The notes below the pieces were generated by a model. The model searched no databases and was not told the DNA's origin. It was given only the letters and a program-made list of their open reading frames with translations. From a virus: DNA of 29,037 nt. Each line of letters opens with the position of its first letter. Within the stretch, counting starts at the first letter, position 1. A program made the position numbers and the translations under genes. Below are positions 28,917 through 29,037 of the stretch, in pieces. The stretch spans positions 1 through 29,037 of the IMG/VR virus record IMGVR_UViG_3300047560_001933. One strand, 5' to 3'.

Positions 28917-29037
28917 TTCTACGTGTCCATGGATGTAAAGATAGCGCGCTTGCCTACGAGATCGAAAAGGCTTCTCACTTTTACGCCAGAGAGCTGTTGT
29001 CACCGCAACTGCTCAAGTACATCGTCGTAGATATTCA
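28913..29037 (+). CDS. Hypothetical protein, 3' truncated by window end
   Basis: ATGA-coupled gene whose first 41 residues are visible, beginning MILRVHGCKDSALAYEIEKA and continuing SHFYARELLSPQLLKYIVVD. The frame is open at the window edge. From memory, aquatic T4-like phages have a protein with a similar RVHG...FY start after gp41 that continues into a metallopeptidase-like region, but that part lies outside, so no function is claimed. Confidence 0.6.
   Translation, partial: MILRVHGCKDSALAYEIEKASHFYARELLSPQLLKYIVVDI

Noticed and set aside
1-29037. tRNA genes, insertion sequences, integrase and attachment sites
   Set aside because: No cloverleaf-like segment in the few gaps, no transposase or integrase motifs, no flanking direct repeats noticed by eye.

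Overview
This window is a densely packed segment of a T4-like myovirus genome (class Caudoviricetes). The evidence is an almost complete set of T4-type replication and recombination proteins in T4-like order on the + strand: gp46 (5' end cut by the window edge), sliding clamp gp45, clamp-loader gp44, clamp-loader gp62, translational repressor RegA, DNA polymerase gp43, UvsX recombinase and gp41 helicase. An exact T4-type late promoter word (TATAAATA) is also present. The accessory content (Hsp20, peptide deformylase, DUF4337 protein, 2OG-oxygenase-like protein, small conserved membrane proteins) resembles marine and freshwater T4-like phages. The host is probably a Gram-negative aquatic proteobacterium: this is inferred from Sec-type signal peptides on two phage proteins, a DUF3563-like protein and sigma70-like promoters. 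No photosynthesis genes are seen.

Layout. (1) 1-1409: end of gp46. (2) 1406-10110: a long accessory block inserted between gp46 and gp45. It holds peptide deformylase, a short nucleotide-sugar dehydrogenase, QueE, QueD, an APS-kinase/NMN-adenylyltransferase-like fusion, FolE, a candidate PD-(D/E)XK nuclease, a methyltransferase, a conserved 128-aa protein, a TGT/DpdA-like protein, a dNMP kinase, a dUTPase/dCTP-deaminase-like protein with an AT-hook-like tail, and a glycosyltransferase. (3) 10107-13610: gp45, gp44, then three small membrane proteins and an SDR-like protein, then gp62 and RegA. (4) 13607-19040: a minus-strand module of six genes, tail to tail with regA. It encodes two exported proteins (one an extreme Asn/Ser/Thr repeat protein) and four small membrane or coiled-coil proteins. 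(5) 19072-22551: a + strand block starting at a strong sigma70-like promoter, with two unknown proteins, a metallophosphoesterase, dCMP deaminase, a split rubrerythrin/rubredoxin pair, a late promoter followed by a two-hairpin structure, Hsp20 and two tiny proteins. (6) 22555-29037: gp43, two small conserved proteins, UvsX, a 2OG-oxygenase-like protein, gp41, a small membrane protein and one gene running off the window.

How the genes fit together. The replication genes form the replisome and recombination machinery. dCMP deaminase, dUTPase/DCD-like protein and dNMP kinase feed the nucleotide pool. FolE, QueD and QueE would make 7-carboxy-7-deazaguanine (CDG) from GTP, and the TGT/DpdA-like protein could put a deazaguanine base into nucleic acid. 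No QueC is present in this window, so the most interesting prediction is a phage genome carrying CDG (or a derivative made elsewhere) in place of some guanines. The second striking item is the minus-strand module of exported, repeat-rich proteins lodged inside the replication gene order. There is no gene-free stretch longer than about 115 bases.
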